This document shows positions 47,115 through 53,947 of a stretch of DNA of 64,000 bases, one piece after another; the first letter of the stretch is position 1; each line of letters starts with the position of its first letter. This DNA is from an uncultured Moraxella sp. Its GTDB lineage: Bacteria > Pseudomonadota > Gammaproteobacteria > Pseudomonadales > Moraxellaceae. The position numbers and the translations under genes were made by a program. The notes beneath the pieces were generated by a model that saw nothing but the letters and a program-made list of their open reading frames with translations, did not search any database and was not told where the DNA came from. The stretch is from the NCBI GenBank assembly GCA_943908425.1, contig CALTTC010000002.1, positions 92,024 through 156,023 on the forward strand. Reading direction: 5' to 3'.

Positions 47115-47416
47115 TATCCCCACGCCCCTAGCATTCGTTGCATATCTTGTTCAATGCGTAATTTTTCTCGCTCTATTGCTTGCCGTTCTCGCTCCTCATC
47201 GGTCATTGGATTTGGGTCAATTGGTAAAAAGTCCGCCAAGCTTTTGCCCTCGCCCCCAAATTTAGCATACAACAAATGGGCGGTTTGTAAGTCCGCCCTA
47301 AAGCCCCCAATAGGGTCAAGCCTATCGTAAGCTATCCATTCATCCAATTCTTTAGCGGTCATTTGAGTCTCTATCTGTCTGACAGACCAACCCAAATGCC
47401 CTGCTAATTTAAACAT
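47114..47416 (-). CDS. Tail assembly chaperone T domain (read mainly as a G-T fusion)
   Basis: A 100-residue frame, MFKLAGHLGWSVRQIETQMT onward, with the LDEWIAYDRLDPIGG segment typical of the gpT part of tail assembly chaperones. It is in the -1 frame relative to the G gene, and the codons between the slip site and this ATG are open, so the main product is expected to be a G-T fusion made by programmed frameshifting. Ends in TAATG overlapping the tape measure start. Confidence 0.85.
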   Translation of the reverse strand: MFKLAGHLGWSVRQIETQMTAKELDEWIAYDRLDPIGGFRADLQTAHLLYAKFGGEGKSLADFLPIDPNPMTDEERERQAIEREKLRIEQDMQRMLGAWG

Positions 47417-47417
47417 A

Positions 47418-47449
47418 AACCGCCTTTTTGGGGCGGTGATTAGTTTTTT
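47418..47449 (-). promoter_or_regulatory. Programmed -1 ribosomal frameshift site (gpG/gpGT)
   Basis: On the minus strand the heptamer A AAA AAC (47449-47443) sits in the right frame (GAA AAA AAC) directly before the G stop codon TAA (47442-47440). A GC-rich stem, CCGCC/GGCGG, starts about seven bases downstream and can stimulate slippage. After a -1 slip the frame CTA ATC ACC ... TTT ATG runs straight into the T frame at 47416. This is the classic arrangement for tail assembly chaperones. Confidence 0.9.
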
Positions 47450-47763
47450 TCGTGGTCGTCCGTAATGCCATTTAATTTATTGCTTTCATCAAATACAGCA
47501 TTGACTAAAGACACAGGTAGCTCGTTAATTTTTGCTACATCGTCATCGTTAAATAAGCGTACGCCGTCTTTATCGCACGCCGATTTAGCAAAAATAGTTG
47601 CACGGATTGTCCCCGATTTTTGATTTTGCGTAATCAAGTTCTCTATTTGTTCTCTGTCGCCTGCGCTGTATTCTTTGACGTATAGCCCATCAATGCCCAC
47701 GCCTTTAACTGCTTTAGTTTTGGCTTTGCCAGCTAGGGCTAAAATCTGCGTTTTTAAACTCAT
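47440..47763 (-). CDS. Tail assembly chaperone G
   Basis: A 107-residue protein acting with the G-T fusion to load the tape measure for tail tube polymerisation. N-terminus MSLKTQILALAGKAKTKAVK, central ENLITQNQKSGTIRATIFAK; the ending HEKN lies on the frameshift heptamer. Position between the tail tube and the tape measure genes supports the call more than sequence similarity does. Confidence 0.85.
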   Translation of the reverse strand: MSLKTQILALAGKAKTKAVKGVGIDGLYVKEYSAGDREQIENLITQNQKSGTIRATIFAKSACDKDGVRLFNDDDVAKINELPVSLVNAVFDESNKLNGITDDHEKN

Positions 47764-47773
47764 TGCTTACTCC

Positions 47774-48199
47774 TTAGGTTAATACTTTGCTAATATCGCT
47801 TGTGGTGGTGATTTTGCCTTTTTTTCTTAGCTTCTTTTTGGTGTCGTCGTTGTCGGTTGTAAGCTCGGCAACCAAGCCTTTAAATTGACGATTTTCGCTC
47901 GCTAAATTGACAAACTTTACTTGAAAGGTAAGTTCGCTACCGTCATCAAACGCCGATTGAATAAGCTTTTGCCCTTCATCATTTGGCTCAACAACATACT
48001 CAAAATCTAGCTCGCCATTTTCTTTAAAGCCAACGACCGCTTGGATTTGTCGTGTGTCGTCCGTTGCGGTAACGTCATCTAGCGTTTTTTGTTCATTGGG
48101 TAAAGCAAACTTTTGCAAATGCCCAACCTTTTTAAAATCACTATCCGTTTTTGATACGTGAACGGTATAAAAACTGTCCACCAAATTTGCTACTGCCAT
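47774..48199 (-). CDS. Major tail tube protein
   Basis: A 141-residue tail tube subunit: beta-rich with VGFKENGELDFEYVVEPNDE and ELTFQVKFVNLASENRQFKG, matching HK97-type tail tube proteins in size and position. Followed by the tail assembly chaperone after 10 bases; a hairpin lies upstream. Confidence 0.82.
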   Translation of the reverse strand: MAVANLVDSFYTVHVSKTDSDFKKVGHLQKFALPNEQKTLDDVTATDDTRQIQAVVGFKENGELDFEYVVEPNDEGQKLIQSAFDDGSELTFQVKFVNLASENRQFKGLVAELTTDNDDTKKKLRKKGKITTTSDISKVLT

Positions 48200-48210
48200 T
48201 TTTTACTCCT

Positions 48211-48231
48211 AAAAAAAGCCCTTAAAAGGGC
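48211..48231 (-). terminator. Hairpin before the tail tube gene
   Basis: GCCCTT (48218-48223) pairs with AAGGGC (48226-48231); seven T follow on the minus strand. The loop is only two bases, so efficiency is uncertain. Confidence 0.55.
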
Positions 48232-48233
48232 GG

Positions 48234-48572
48234 TTAATCTTGCCACAGGTGGTATTCAGTGATAGCACGATACAGCTCGCCATCGCTATGATACGTTGTG
48301 CCAAGGTAAGTTGATGTATGATTATCCAATGCTGATATAACTTCTTTGGTGAGTGCTATCAGCTCGTCATAATCGCTATGATAAATATCAATTTGCACCC
48401 GCACCCAGTCGTGTCCTGTGTAGCCGTCTAGCGTGGACAACGGATTACTCGTAATAATATTGTAAATTGCATAAGGGGTTATTTGGCTTGCGTGTTCATT
48501 GATGGCAATGGGGTATACGCGTTCAGCAAATAACGGGGCAAGAGTGCTATAGATAGTTTCGCTTGCGTGCAT
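48234..48572 (-). CDS. Tail terminator/completion protein (DUF3168-like)
   Basis: A 112-residue neck protein, MHASETIYSTLAPLFAERVYP onward, with YTGHDWVRVQIDIYHSDYDE typical of DUF3168/tail terminator proteins that stop tail growth and join head and tail. Start set at 48572, where the ATG overlaps the HK97 gp10-like stop (TAATG). Confidence 0.78.
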   Translation of the reverse strand: MHASETIYSTLAPLFAERVYPIAINEHASQITPYAIYNIITSNPLSTLDGYTGHDWVRVQIDIYHSDYDELIALTKEVISALDNHTSTYLGTTYHSDGELYRAITEYHLWQD

Positions 48573-48982
48573 TAGCTTCCCCAAATTCGCTCAATGTTGC
48601 GGGTAATTTCAACACCAAAGGTATTTACCACCCTCTCTTCGTTTTGCTCTAAAGCTGGACGTAAAAAGGGAGTGGGCGGCCGTCCCCTTGCCCCATACTC
48701 TTCGTGAAAGATGGCGTAATAGGCTTTAGGGTTAACGACAATGCCCACCGCCGCCCCTTGAAAGCTTGCGTATTCGCCCTTGGTCATTCTTTTGCGTTTA
48801 ATGTTGGCTTTAATCTTACCCGTTAAGACTGGGGCGTTGTCTTTGGCTTGCTTTAACATTGGTTCACTTGATTTATTAAGTGATTTATATAGCACGCTAC
48901 CTGCGCTACGCTCGCTCATCTCTTCACGTATCCGCCGTAATTGGGCGTTGATTGCTTCCGCCCCTTCAATTCTAATTGCCAT
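48572..48982 (-). CDS. HK97 gp10-like neck protein
   Basis: A 136-residue member of the HK97 gp10 family: IEGAEAINAQLRRIREEMSE, APVLTGKIKANIKRK, YAIFHEEYGARGRPPTPFLR and PALEQNEE are standard. It takes part in neck/tail completion. Stop codon overlaps the next start. Confidence 0.9.
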   Translation of the reverse strand: MAIRIEGAEAINAQLRRIREEMSERSAGSVLYKSLNKSSEPMLKQAKDNAPVLTGKIKANIKRKRMTKGEYASFQGAAVGIVVNPKAYYAIFHEEYGARGRPPTPFLRPALEQNEERVVNTFGVEITRNIERIWGS

Positions 48983-49037
48983 ATGTCGCCCTTTTTGTCG
49001 CTACAGACCCCTTATTACACAGGGTTTTTGTGCTATT

Positions 49038-49172
49038 TTTTTAATCTTTTTGTCAAATATTTTGTCAAGCATTTTGTCAAAGCTCAATGCCTTATATGAC
49101 AAGGCTTGCCGTCTGTTTTTTTTGTTTTTTGGGCTAAAATTGGGCTTTCTTGTCAAGCATTTTGTCAAAGCT
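49038..49172. repeat. Direct repeats of TTTTGTCAA type in a 190-base spacer
   Basis: The only sizeable spacer in the head-tail block (48983-49173). Three TTTTGTCAA units 12 bases apart lie near 49049-49081, and a 23-base sequence at 49062-49084 is repeated exactly at 49150-49172, just past the head closure stop codon. A poly-T/TTTTTTTG stretch lies between. The TGTCA motif on the plus strand is TGACA on the minus strand, so units could act as -35-like elements. No ORF is supported here. Confidence 0.6.
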
Positions 49173-49173
49173 T

Positions 49174-49500
49174 TTAGTCAATACCAGCAAGCATCAGCGT
49201 TACATACTCACGCCCTGTTTTATTGTCAGGCAAGGGGTCGCCGTCTATCAAATAGCGTTTGCCGTCATACTCTACCTGCATTTGACTGCTAACATCTTTG
49301 CGATAACGAATAACCGCACGTGCTTTTATTCTTGAGCTTACCGCCCCTGCTTGCAAGACATCTTTTACCGATAATGGCGATACTTTCGCCCATACTCTCG
49401 CCACTTGTTGCCAGTCGCCAAGCTTTATTGCCCCTGTTTTTGAGCGTGTCGGCGTTTGACTGTATAGCGTAATCCTATGGCGTAACTCTCCTGCTTGCAC
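49174..49500 (-). CDS. Head closure / head-tail joining protein
   Basis: A 108-residue phage head closure protein of the SPP1 gp16/HK97 gp9 type: GELRHRITLYSQTPTRSKTG at the N-terminus, WQQVARVWAKVSPLSVKDVL, and YDGKRYLIDGDPLPDNKTG with the conserved ending YVTLMLAGID. Immediately downstream of the connector gene. Confidence 0.88.
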   Translation of the reverse strand: MQAGELRHRITLYSQTPTRSKTGAIKLGDWQQVARVWAKVSPLSVKDVLQAGAVSSRIKARAVIRYRKDVSSQMQVEYDGKRYLIDGDPLPDNKTGREYVTLMLAGID

Positions 49501-49812
49501 TTAGACCCCCATTATCCTATAAGGTTGTAACAACTGCGTTACCGCAAAAGGCGTTTCAATACGTTTTTCAGCGTCAGGGACGGCTTCTCGGTGAGCATAC
49601 CAATGCCCAATTAGCATAAGGCACGCTTGCTTGACACTCGCGTTAAACAATAAGCCGTTGCTGTCATCAGCTGGCACGGCGGTCATATACAACGCACGCC
49701 CCAAAAAACTTTGGCTGTAGCTTAAGCTTGCGTTGATATACCCCTGCAATAATTTATTTTCGTCATCGTGTTCTATACGGCATTGCTGTTTTGCTTCATC
49801 TAGCGTTATCAC
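49501..49812 (-). CDS. Head-tail connector protein (gp6-like)
   Basis: A 103-residue adaptor (phage gp6-like, PF05135 type): MITLDEAKQQCRIEHDDEN, helical core NASLSYSQSFLGRAL, and MLIGHWYAHREAV. It binds the portal in the completed head. ATGA overlap with the preceding small gene. Confidence 0.9.
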   Translation of the reverse strand: MITLDEAKQQCRIEHDDENKLLQGYINASLSYSQSFLGRALYMTAVPADDSNGLLFNASVKQACLMLIGHWYAHREAVPDAEKRIETPFAVTQLLQPYRIMGV

Positions 49813-50015
49813 GTCTCGCCCTTATCGCTCTTTGTTGTTTCGGCTTTATTCTGTACAGTTTTTGCCATTTTGTTTTTGGGTTTTTCTTGTGCTTTTTCTT
49901 CAATCACGCCAAGCTTGAGTAGCTTGTCCGCCACCGCTTTATCGTCAATGGTGCGTGTTTCACCGCTAAAGTATTGCCTATCGCCGAAGTGTTGGCGTAA
50001 TACAATGTAGTCCAT
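49809..50015 (-). CDS. Small head-module protein
   Basis: A 68-residue protein with an N-terminal beta-like part (YIVLRQHFGDRQYFSGETR) and a lysine-rich C-terminal tail. Short proteins with a FSGExR-type segment commonly lie between capsid and connector genes in HK97-like phages. ATG 50015 was chosen because AAAGGAG lies just upstream; the longer frame to 50084 is not needed. Confidence 0.65.
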   Translation of the reverse strand: MDYIVLRQHFGDRQYFSGETRTIDDKAVADKLLKLGVIEEKAQEKPKNKMAKTVQNKAETTKSDKGET

Positions 50016-50025
50016 CGTTGCTCCT

Positions 50026-50154
50026 TTACCTATTGGTTGCTTCAATGATAGCAACAATAACAGGTGATAATGGAAACAATGCAATCACCAATAAAATCCA
50101 ATAAATCAGCCGTCTTACAGGTTTTGATTGTTCGTATTTATTTAGTATTTGCAT
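50026..50154 (-). CDS. Tiny single-span membrane protein
   Basis: A 42-residue ORF with a membrane helix (LIYWILLVIALFPLSPVIVA) and a basic N-terminus (KYEQSKPVRR). Its ATG overlaps the stop of a short leader frame beginning MNFNIIWIDG (TAATG), which itself has AAAAGGA before it; the leader's first residues equal those of the tiny protein at 52437-52604. Downstream of the repeated hairpin at 50222-50251. Confidence 0.5.
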   Translation of the reverse strand: MQILNKYEQSKPVRRLIYWILLVIALFPLSPVIVAIIEATNR

Positions 50155-50221
50155 TAGCCATCTATCCAAATTATGTTAAAATTCATCATTGTCCTTTTAA
50201 GTACCGATTAAAGGGATAATA

Positions 50222-50251
50222 AAAACCCAAAGATAGCCGTCTTTGGGTTTT
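50222..50251. terminator. Strong hairpin, copy 2 of a 30-base repeat
   Basis: Identical over 30 bases to 43261-43290: AAAACCCAAAGA paired with TCTTTGGGTTTT. It lies 20 bases past the capsid stop codon and would end a capsid mRNA on the minus strand. Confidence 0.9.
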
Positions 50252-50270
50252 GTTCTTTTTTGGCTACTGT

Positions 50271-51470
50271 TTACTTAGCTTGTAGCGTGCCATAAATAAA
50301 CGCTTCAGGGCGATACACCGCCAGCGCCAACCGCTCTTCACACAGCACGGTAATTAAGTTTCTTGTGAAGTCGTCATTTTCAAAGCCGACAATAATCTCT
50401 GCTGTTTCGCTATCAAAGATTTGTGCCGCTAAATTAAACGCCCCCGTTAAAAACTTGCCCTGCTCAATGGCTTGTGTTGCTACCACTGGCAAGCCCCACA
50501 GCGTTGGACTAGCTACCGATTGCGGTTGCCCAATAATGTAGCGTCCTTCATTGTCCTTGGTGAGTTCAATACCCGCCCAATCAATGGGGTTTAATACGTG
50601 CCCTGTTGCTGGATATTCTGCCAGCACCGCTTGCAACTGGGCTAAACGCAACTGGTCAATCGTGGTGTAATTGGTTAAGCTTGCTTTATCAGCAAAGGCG
50701 GTCGCTTGGGGAATAATGCCCTTTAAATTACCGCTTTCGCCATCGCCATTTAATAGCTGTTGTTCTTCAATCAGCTTTAAGCCGTACATCAATCGCCCAT
50801 TGATATAGCTGGCTAACATTGGCGCATCGTGCAAGATTTGCTTACTTGCTTTAATGTAATGCGCCAGCGTAACAACGTTTGTGCTAACTTCGCTAAACTT
50901 AATATCGGATTGGGCTTTTTTATCGCCCTCTTTAGCTTGTGCGGCGGCGGCGTTAGTAAAGCCTGTTTCTTTCATATAAGTAATGGCATTGCTTGCCGTT
51001 GTGCCACTCATCAACAAATCACGCACCGTCAGACGGCGGTCAGGTGTGGCGATAATACCGCCCACAACTTCAGGGCGAACAAGGCTACCTACCGCCCCTG
51101 CGGTGTCGGTTGTGGCACTTGCCAATGTCGCCGCCTTGACTTCAATTTTGGCGTGGCGGGCAGTACGTGGGTCAGCTTGCAAGTTTTTAAACGCGTCGCT
51201 GTGAGCCAGCTTTTGCCCCAGCGTCTCTTTGCTGTCGCCACCGCTGGCACGCCGTGACGCTTTTTGCTCTAGGTCGTTCATTTTGGCGTGTAGCTCGTTG
51301 TACTTAAGCAATGCTTCATCGGCTGTTTGTTTTGCGGTTTCAGACAGCTTTTCGCCGTTCGCCATCTTGCCCTGCAATTCTTCAGCTTGGGCTTTTAAAT
51401 TGTCTGCTACTTGAGCAAATTTTTGGGCAACCTCGGTTTGCGCGTTGCCATCGTTTGTTGTATTAGGCAT
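50271..51470 (-). CDS. Major capsid protein (HK97 gp5-like)
   Basis: A 399-residue HK97-fold capsid subunit. Residues 1 to about 110 are a coiled-coil scaffold (delta) domain (DNLKAQAEELQGKMANGEKL) removed by the prohead protease; then the mature part with GSLVRPEVVGGIIATPDRRL, YIKASKQILHDAPMLASYIN, NGDGESGNLKGI and FENDDFTRNLITVLCEERLA. Ten bases after the protease gene. Confidence 0.95.
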   Translation of the reverse strand: MPNTTNDGNAQTEVAQKFAQVADNLKAQAEELQGKMANGEKLSETAKQTADEALLKYNELHAKMNDLEQKASRRASGGDSKETLGQKLAHSDAFKNLQADPRTARHAKIEVKAATLASATTDTAGAVGSLVRPEVVGGIIATPDRRLTVRDLLMSGTTASNAITYMKETGFTNAAAAQAKEGDKKAQSDIKFSEVSTNVVTLAHYIKASKQILHDAPMLASYINGRLMYGLKLIEEQQLLNGDGESGNLKGIIPQATAFADKASLTNYTTIDQLRLAQLQAVLAEYPATGHVLNPIDWAGIELTKDNEGRYIIGQPQSVASPTLWGLPVVATQAIEQGKFLTGAFNLAAQIFDSETAEIIVGFENDDFTRNLITVLCEERLALAVYRPEAFIYGTLQAK

Positions 51471-51479
51471 AATATTTCC

Positions 51480-52124
51480 TTAGGTGAGTTGTTGTAAAAT
51501 TGCCATTGCCTTTTCAGCGTCAGTGTCCTTTGGCTCACCCAAAAGTCGTCGCAAGCCGTGGCTGGCAATTGCCACTGCTTGGTTTTTGCTAAATCCTGCC
51601 TCACGCAAGAATTTTTCAAATTGTGATAGCGTGGGTAGCTCGCCCTTTTGCAATAACGATTTCACCGCGTCAATACGGCTTTCATCGTTAGCAGGGAAGG
51701 TAACCACCGAAATCTCTTTTAAATCCAGTTCTTTTAAATACAGCGTCTCGTTTTTATTATCAAATTCACTGTCTTTAATCATATAGCCGATAGACAGCCC
51801 ATCAATCGCCCCGTGTTTTAATAGGGCGTGGGCTTCTCGGGCTTTGGCAACGTCATCAATTAGTAGTTTGCCCTTTCCGTATAGCCCACGTTCGTCTTCC
51901 GCCAACTGCGTCCACACGCCGATGACTTGGCTTTGGTCGTGTTGCCACAAAATTGGGGGGAATTTGTTTTTGGCTTGCCAGTTTTTGATAGAGTGAGTAA
52001 ACGCCCCTTTGGTTACTACATCGCCATAGCTGTCTTTAATACCAAAGACATTGCAATAACCGCCGAACGTACCGTCCGCTTCTACCGTTTGCGTATCAAA
52101 CGCCAAATTTTTGGTTTTTATCAT
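51480..52124 (-). CDS. Prohead protease (HK97 family, S78)
   Basis: A 214-residue serine protease that cleaves the capsid scaffold domain. FGGYCNVFGIKDSYGDVV, catalytic His in ILWQHDQSQVIG and Ser in GAIDGLSIGYMI are the family's motifs. Ends shortly before the capsid gene; the C-terminal tail is helical and may be self-cleaved. Confidence 0.94.
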   Translation of the reverse strand: MIKTKNLAFDTQTVEADGTFGGYCNVFGIKDSYGDVVTKGAFTHSIKNWQAKNKFPPILWQHDQSQVIGVWTQLAEDERGLYGKGKLLIDDVAKAREAHALLKHGAIDGLSIGYMIKDSEFDNKNETLYLKELDLKEISVVTFPANDESRIDAVKSLLQKGELPTLSQFEKFLREAGFSKNQAVAIASHGLRRLLGEPKDTDAEKAMAILQQLT

Positions 52125-52161
52125 TATGCCCCCATCGTTATGCTCATTTATGCCACCCCAT

Positions 52162-52332
52162 TTATGCCTTAATCGCCAAAATAATATCTGCCAATCGCCA
52201 AGACAGCACCATTAAAATCAATAAACTGCCTGCCACGTACAATACTTTTAAAATAAATTTTTCGTTTAGGTTTTGTGTCTGCATCGTCAAAACTCCTAGC
52301 AATTTAATAAAAAATCGCTTATTATTGTTCAT
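52162..52332 (-). CDS. Tiny single-span membrane protein
   Basis: A 56-residue ORF (40 from an inner ATG at 52284 with TAGGAG before it). One membrane helix (VLYVAGSLLILMVLSWRLAD). It follows the hairpin at 52371-52402; a CCCTTTAACCGATATTAAAG leader like that of the 50026 cassette lies between. Ends 38 bases before the protease start. Confidence 0.5.
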   Translation of the reverse strand: MNNNKRFFIKLLGVLTMQTQNLNEKFILKVLYVAGSLLILMVLSWRLADIILAIKA

Positions 52333-52370
52333 AAATTGTCTCTTTAATATCGGTTAAAGGGATAATAAAA

Positions 52371-52402
52371 AAACCCCAAGCCCTGCCAAGCGTTGGGGTT
52401 TT
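52371..52402 (-). terminator. Hairpin between two tiny membrane-protein genes
   Basis: AAACCCCAA pairs with TTGGGGTTT around a 13-base loop; the CCCCAA...TTGGGG core including the loop recurs at 52640-52665. Confidence 0.8.
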
Positions 52403-52436
52403 TGCTGTTGGCGATTTAGTGGTTTAGATTGTGCAT

Positions 52437-52604
52437 TCAACCTTTTAACGCCACAATCAAAGGGGCAAGGTGTCCCAAATTGCCAATGGCTTGTATCAAT
52501 AAAATGGCAAGTATCGCCCAAATAAACTTACGCACATTGGGCAAGGTGTCAAGCTTTTGTAGCACTTTCACTATCCAATCTCCCAAATTTATGTTAAAAT
52601 TCAT
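52437..52604 (-). CDS. Tiny single-span membrane protein
   Basis: A 55-residue ORF with an amphipathic N-terminus (MNFNINLGDWIVKVLQKLDT) and one membrane helix (FIWAILAILLIQAIGNLG). AAGGATT precedes the ATG. It lies between the hairpins at 52639 and 52371, just after the portal gene. Confidence 0.55.
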   Translation of the reverse strand: MNFNINLGDWIVKVLQKLDTLPNVRKFIWAILAILLIQAIGNLGHLAPLIVALKG

Positions 52605-52636
52605 ATTGTTAATCCTTATCTCATCTAAGGTTTAGC

Positions 52637-52668
52637 CACCCCCCAAGCCCTGCCAAGCGTTGGGGGTT
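52637..52668 (-). terminator. Hairpin after the portal gene
   Basis: CCCCCAA (from 52639) pairs with TTGGGGG (to 52666) around the same loop sequence as the hairpin at 52371-52402. About 15 bases past the portal stop codon. The T tract on the minus strand is interrupted. Confidence 0.7.
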
Positions 52669-52682
52669 TTGTTTTTGGTGGT

Positions 52683-53906
52683 TTAGGTTTTAGTTTGAGC
52701 TTTGGCTTGTACCTCGTTTAGCCTATCAATCGGCGTTAAATTTAATTGCACCGTTAAGCTATCCGCCCCTGCCACAGGCGGTAAGTCCTCTAGCTCTCGC
52801 ACTTCATTTCGGCTCATCACGCCGTTTTGTAGCATTTGAGCATAAAAGCTGGCTCGCCCTGCCGTATCGGCACGCAATAAGCCCTCCACGCTAAAACGTG
52901 GCTTATAGGCTTTACGTTCGGCTGGCGTTAATAATTTTTTGATAATCGCCTGTTCTATTCTTACCAAAATGGGGCGTAAGCTATAAGTCAAATAGCCCAA
53001 ATTCATTCCTTCAAGGCTACTTGCCCACGAACTTGCCTTGCTGGTGTGATAAACCAGTTGTGGCGGTGTGGCAAAAGTACGACATATCTCTTCAATACCA
53101 AAGTAACGGCTCTCTAAAAGCTGGGCATCTTGCGGATTTAAGCGAATACTTGCTCCGCTTACCACGTCCATTCCTGCCTCTAGCACCATAAATTTGCCAG
53201 CGTTTTCTGCCTTACTAAAGTCGGATAAGTTTTGGCGTAAGCGGTGGCGTTGCTCATCGGTTAAAACCTTTTCGCCTGTCTTTAAAAATCCGCCTGTTTT
53301 TAGATTGTTTTTAAACTCAAAATTGGCAGCCAAATTGGCGTCCACCTGTTGCCCCATCACTTGGGCTTGATATGAAATGGGCGATAACCCCACCAAGCCG
53401 TCAATCGTAAAGCCTTTGATATGAAAAATCTCATCGTCGCTATAGTCAAAGGTGTGGTTATTTTCCCTATAGTGATACGTTACCGCCCCATCTTTGGCGC
53501 GCGTTACTTTCATCGCTTCAGGGTCAAGCACTTCAAGGCTGACTACCTGCCCTGCATTTTTAACAATATACGCATAAGCATTGCCCCACAAATCAAGACT
53601 TGCCACCATCGCCTCCCAAAACTCGCTGGCGGTCATATCCGCATTGGGGCTGTCGTGAATGATACGATATAGGGGGTGATTGTCCGCTAAGCGTTTATCT
53701 TTGCCGTATAAGTGTAGTGGCAAGCTTGCTATGGTTTGGCTTCTTAGTCGCACACACGCCCATACGACAGACAGCTTTAGGGCGGTTTCAGCATTGACCA
53801 CATTACCGCTGGCGGTTTGTGTGCCTGTCGGTGTGGCAAAGCTTGCCCCTTTACCCAAGCGGTTTTTACCAAACACGGCAAGCAATAATTGACTAAAAAA
53901 ATTCAT
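52683..53906 (-). CDS. Portal protein (HK97 family)
   Basis: A 407-residue portal subunit forming the dodecameric DNA entry channel. VVNAETALKLSVVWACVRLR, SLPLHLYGKDKRLADNHPLY, FWEAMVASLDLWGNAYAYIV and the AGMDVVSGASIRLNPQDAQL segment are typical. Follows terL, with a hairpin in the 40-base gap. Confidence 0.95.
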   Translation of the reverse strand: MNFFSQLLLAVFGKNRLGKGASFATPTGTQTASGNVVNAETALKLSVVWACVRLRSQTIASLPLHLYGKDKRLADNHPLYRIIHDSPNADMTASEFWEAMVASLDLWGNAYAYIVKNAGQVVSLEVLDPEAMKVTRAKDGAVTYHYRENNHTFDYSDDEIFHIKGFTIDGLVGLSPISYQAQVMGQQVDANLAANFEFKNNLKTGGFLKTGEKVLTDEQRHRLRQNLSDFSKAENAGKFMVLEAGMDVVSGASIRLNPQDAQLLESRYFGIEEICRTFATPPQLVYHTSKASSWASSLEGMNLGYLTYSLRPILVRIEQAIIKKLLTPAERKAYKPRFSVEGLLRADTAGRASFYAQMLQNGVMSRNEVRELEDLPPVAGADSLTVQLNLTPIDRLNEVQAKAQTKT

Positions 53907-53920
53907 AAATTATCCAATAA

Positions 53921-53942
53921 AAAACCCCCAAAATTGGGGGCT
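53921..53942 (-). terminator. Hairpin between terL and portal
   Basis: CCCCCAA (53925-53931) pairs with TTGGGGG (53934-53940); six T follow on the minus strand. Located 7 bases past the terL stop codon. Confidence 0.85.
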
Positions 53943-53947
53943 TTGTT

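Noticed and set aside
47418..47437. Hairpin CCGCC/GGCGG as a transcription terminator
   Set aside because: It lacks a T run on the minus strand and lies at the right distance after a slippery heptamer, so a frameshift stimulator is a better reading.
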